Positions 4,128 through 6,517 of a DNA stretch of 6,517 nt are shown one piece after another (position 1 is the stretch's first letter; each line of letters starts with the position of its first letter). The translations under genes were made by a program, and so were the position numbers. This DNA is from an uncultured Clostridia bacterium (lineage in GTDB: Bacteria > Bacillota > Clostridia > Oscillospirales > Acutalibacteraceae): NCBI GenBank assembly GCA_947567585.1, contig CANONE010000121.1, positions 1 to 6,517 of the forward strand. The letters run 5' to 3'. Below the pieces are notes generated by a model. That model was not told where the DNA came from and did not search any database. It saw only the letters and a list, made by a program, of their open reading frames with translations.

Positions 4128-6517
4128 ATGGGCGGGATCAATAAACAGCCGGTAAAGGCCCCGGGCAGGGCAAGGGTCCCGGCCATCCTGCAGCTGGAGA
4201 CCTGCGAATGCGGCGCGGCCTGCCTCTCCATGGTCCTGGCCTATTACGGCCGCTTTGTCACATTGGAAAAGCTCCGCACCGTCTGCGGCGTCTCCCGGGA
4301 CGGCTCCAACGCCAAGAACCTTCTGGGGGCCGGGCGGGCCTATGGGCTTTTGGGACAGGGGCTGCGCATGGAGCCGGAGGACCTGCGGCGGCGGGGCAGC
4401 TTTCCCTGCATCCTGCATTGGAACTTCAATCATTTTGTGGTACTTTTGGGCTTTCAGGGGGGCTATGCCCTGATTAACGACCCGGACAGCGGCGCACGCC
4501 GGACGCCCATGGAGGATTTCGATCAATCCTTTACCGGCGTCTGCCTGGAATTTGCCCCGGGCCCGGATTTCGCCCCCGGCGGCCGCCGGAGGAGTCTTTG
4601 GGGGTTTATAAAAGAAAAACTTACCGGCTCGGGGGAGCCCTTTGTCATGACGGCGGTGTCGGCTGTGATCACCGCCCTAACCGGTCTGATTACCCTGGGC
4701 TTTACCCGGGCCTTTGCCGACAGGCTTCTCACCGGCCAGGACCCCGGATGGGTGGCTCCCTTCTTCCTGGGGGCGGCGGGGCTTCTGGCCCTGGAGGCCG
4801 CGGCCATGTGGCTGAGCCAAAGCTATACCCGCCGGACTGAGGGGAAGCTGGCCATTCTCTCCAACAGCAGCTACATGTGGCATCTTCTGCGCCTGCCAAT
4901 CGAGTTTTTCTCCCAGCGCATGGCCGGGGATGTGCTGGCCAGAAAGCAGAACAATAAGGCTGTGGTTAAAACCCTGGTGTCCATTTTAGCGCCGCTGTTT
5001 TTGCAGGGAGCCATGATGGTGTTCTATCTGGCGGTGATGCTGCGCTACAGCCTGATCCTCAGTCTGGCGGGGGTTCTCTCGGTGCTGCTGAACCTTCTGA
5101 CCTCCCGGCTGATGGCCCGGGTCCGGGCGGACCGTATACGGGTGCTCTCCCGGGATGATGGAAAGCTTTCCGGCATGACGGTGTCCGGCATTGAGATGAT
5201 GGATACCATCAAGGCCGCCGGGGCCGAGCAGGCGTTTTTTGCCAGCTGGGCAGGCTATCAGGCCCGGGTCATTGGGGAGGAGTCGGAGCTGCTGGAAAAA
5301 AGCGCTTATTTGGGAATGCTGCCCCGGGCGCTGTATGCCCTGCTGAATACCGCCACACTGGTGGGCGGGGCTTGGCTCTGCTCCCAGGGGCAGTGGACCG
5401 TGGGCATGATTACCGCCTTCAGCGGGCTCTTGTCCTCCTTCCTCTCTCCGGCCTCCCAGCTGGTAGAGAGCACCCGGGTCCTCCAGGAAATGCGCACAGA
5501 TATGGAGCGCATCCAGGATGTGATGGAATACCCTGCGGACGTGGAATACGAGAACGAGGACCTGGGGGAAGAGAGCCTGGAAAAGCTATCCGGCCGCATT
5601 GAGCTTAAAGACGTCACCTTCGGCTACTCCCCCCAGAGCAAGCCCCTGCTGGAACACTTTGACCTGACCATTGAGCCCGGACGCCGGGTGGCCCTGGTAG
5701 GCCCGTCGGGCTGCGGCAAATCCACCATCATTAAACTGATAGCCGGTTTGTATAAGCCCTGGGGCGGGGACATTCTCTTTGACGGCAGGCCCATCACGGA
5801 GATTCCCCGCCCGGTGTTCACCGGCTCCCTTTCCGTGGTGGACCAGGACATCAGCATTTTTGAGGACACCCTGGAGAGCAACATCCGCATGTGGGATGAC
5901 ACCATCGAGGACTTCGAGGTGATTCTCGCGACCCGGGGCGCCATGCTGGGCAGACGGGCGGGCTGGGGGGAGGAAGAAGGCGAAGTGATCGCTCTCATTC
6001 CCCGCCCCATGGGGGGCTACGATTTTTACGACCCAGATACGGGCCGGCGCGAAAAGGTGACAGGGCGCACCTGTACGCTGCTGGCGGAGGAGGCCCTGTG
6101 CTTTTACAAGCCCCTGATGAGCCTGCTGGCCCCGATCCTTACCACCGTGCCGGAATCTGATCCCGGGAAGAAGCGGGTGGAGAAGCTATCCGGCAGTATA
6201 GAGCTGAGCCACGTCTCGTTCCAGTATGGGGAGAAACCGCCCTGGGTCCTTAACGACCTGTCTGTGAAAATTCGTCCAGGGGAGTATGTGGCCCTGGTGG
6301 AGGGAACCGGGTGCGGCAAATCCACCCTGATGCGGGTGCTGCTGGGCTTTGAGCGCCCCAAGAGGGGCGCGGTCTATTACGACGGGAAGGATATGAGCTC
6401 CCTGGACCTGTCCAGCCTGCGCCGGAATATCGGCGTGGTGATGCAGGACGGCAGGCTCTTTGCCGGGGACATCTATCAGAACATCGCCCTATGCGCCCCG
6501 GGGCTCACCATGGAGGA
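4128..6517 (+). CDS. NHLP peptidase-ABC exporter fused in frame to pieces of its NHLM partner (3' partial)
   Basis: One open frame of at least 796 residues, running off the window. Residues 15-145 are a C39 leader peptidase with oxyanion Q22, catalytic C28 (LETCECGAA), H102 (WNFNHFVV) and D118 (INDPDSG). It should cut a peptide after its leader and export the mature part. Six membrane helices follow (about 171-196, 210-232, 287-305, 307-329, 398-421, 423-443). ATPase domain 1 begins at 486 with aromatic Y500, Walker A GPSGCGKST (525-533) and Q-loop Q573, but ends near 603 (DFEVILATRG), with no LSGGQ signature, Walker B or H-loop. Residues about 604-662 look like the N-terminal region of the partner NHLM permease/ATPase (VIALIPRPMGGYDFYDPDTG, ALCFYKPL). 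From about 665 the partner's post-membrane linker and ATPase domain follow, with no membrane domain between. Walker A is EGTGCGKST and the Q-loop is Q773. The start has no clear ribosome binding site and one base separates it from the upstream stop, suggesting translational coupling. Identity is firm; whether it works is open. Confidence 0.88.
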   Translation, partial: MGGINKQPVKAPGRARVPAILQLETCECGAACLSMVLAYYGRFVTLEKLRTVCGVSRDGSNAKNLLGAGRAYGLLGQGLRMEPEDLRRRGSFPCILHWNFNHFVVLLGFQGGYALINDPDSGARRTPMEDFDQSFTGVCLEFAPGPDFAPGGRRRSLWGFIKEKLTGSGEPFVMTAVSAVITALTGLITLGFTRAFADRLLTGQDPGWVAPFFLGAAGLLALEAAAMWLSQSYTRRTEGKLAILSNSSYMWHLLRLPIEFFSQRMAGDVLARKQNNKAVVKTLVSILAPLFLQGAMMVFYLAVMLRYSLILSLAGVLSVLLNLLTSRLMARVRADRIRVLSRDDGKLSGMTVSGIEMMDTIKAAGAEQAFFASWAGYQARVIGEESELLEKSAYLGMLPRALYALLNTATLVGGAWLCSQGQWTVGMITAFSGLLSSFLSPASQLVESTRVLQEMRTDMERIQDVMEYPADVEYENEDLGEESLEKLSGRIELKDVTFGYSPQSKPLLEHFDLTIEPGRRVALVGPSGCGKSTIIKLIAGLYKPWGGDILFDGRPITEIPRPVFTGSLSVVDQDISIFEDTLESNIRMWDDTIEDFEVILATRGAMLGRRAGWGEEEGEVIALIPRPMGGYDFYDPDTGRREKVTGRTCTLLAEEALCFYKPLMSLLAPILTTVPESDPGKKRVEKLSGSIELSHVSFQYGEKPPWVLNDLSVKIRPGEYVALVEGTGCGKSTLMRVLLGFERPKRGAVYYDGKDMSSLDLSSLRRNIGVVMQDGRLFAGDIYQNIALCAPGLTME
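5937..6517 (+). other. Segment derived from the second (NHLM permease/ATPase) transporter
   Basis: This part of the frame at 4128 is marked separately because it appears to belong to a different protein. Bases of about 5937-6113 encode GAMLGRR...GEVIALIPRP...YDFYDPDTGRR...ALCFYKPL, the pattern I associate with the region just before the membrane domain in NHLM-family permease/ATPase exporters. Bases of about 6120-6517 encode the stretch normally found after that membrane domain (APILTTVPESDPGKK, then LSGSIELSHVSFQYG) and the first half of an ATPase domain of the GFERPKRGAVYYDGKD type. The expected membrane domain of some 300 residues is absent. The ATPase domain is cut by the window end, so its signature, Walker B and H-loop cannot be judged. 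Confidence 0.7.

Noticed and set aside
5583..6194. Perfect 12-base repeat AAGCTATCCGGC at 5583 and 6183, considered as a recombination repeat that made the fusion
   Set aside because: The two copies encode the same KLSG motif at the start of each ATPase domain, exactly 600 bases apart, so homology between the domains explains them. Both copies remain and neither lies at the inferred joins.
1..6517. tRNA, rRNA, CRISPR array, insertion sequence or transposase
   Set aside because: No cloverleaf, rRNA-like stretch, regular spacer-repeat array, transposase motif or terminal inverted repeats were seen on either strand.

Overview
The window looks like a fragment of a moderately GC-rich, low-GC-phylum anaerobe, most plausibly a gut Clostridia (Oscillospiraceae/Lachnospiraceae-type). 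The reasons are strong GGAGG-type ribosome binding sites, an AgrC-like HPK10 kinase, a LytTR regulator, and NHLP/NHLM-type peptide-export genes of the style seen in Clostridia. This assignment is inference from gene types and composition; no taxonomic marker gene is present.

Layout, all genes on the + strand: (1) 1-288 is a non-coding leader with several perfect inverted repeats and a T7/A6 tract. (2) 289-1202 holds an ECF-type sigma factor and a single-pass putative anti-sigma factor with a TGATG stop/start overlap. (3) 1203-1527 is an intergenic region with three LytTR-box-like repeats, a long hairpin that probably terminates the sigma operon, and a good sigma-A-type promoter (TATAAT). (4) 1528-3626 holds a LytTR response regulator and an AgrC-like seven-helix histidine kinase, again overlapping by TGATG. 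(5) 3656-4126 encodes a very short relative of the NHLM secretion (HlyD-like) protein. (6) 4128 to the window end is one uninterrupted frame that starts as an NHLP peptidase/permease/ATPase exporter (C39 peptidase, six helices, start of an ATPase domain). It then changes, in frame, into pieces of the partner NHLM permease/ATPase, and is still open at base 6517.

Taken together this is a regulated ribosomal-peptide (bacteriocin-like) leader-cleavage and export locus. A peptide-sensing-type two-component system sits at the head of what looks like one operon with the exporter, and a membrane-linked sigma/anti-sigma switch sits upstream. No precursor peptide, no AgrB/AgrD pair and no modification enzyme is visible here.

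The most unusual thing is the export module itself. The adaptor lacks the middle of its family, and the two ABC transporters appear collapsed into one chimeric frame with two internal losses: the C-terminal half of ATPase domain 1 plus the start of the partner, and the partner's membrane domain. Both joins keep the reading frame. This is either a real streamlined or decaying exporter or an assembly artefact, and read mapping would decide.
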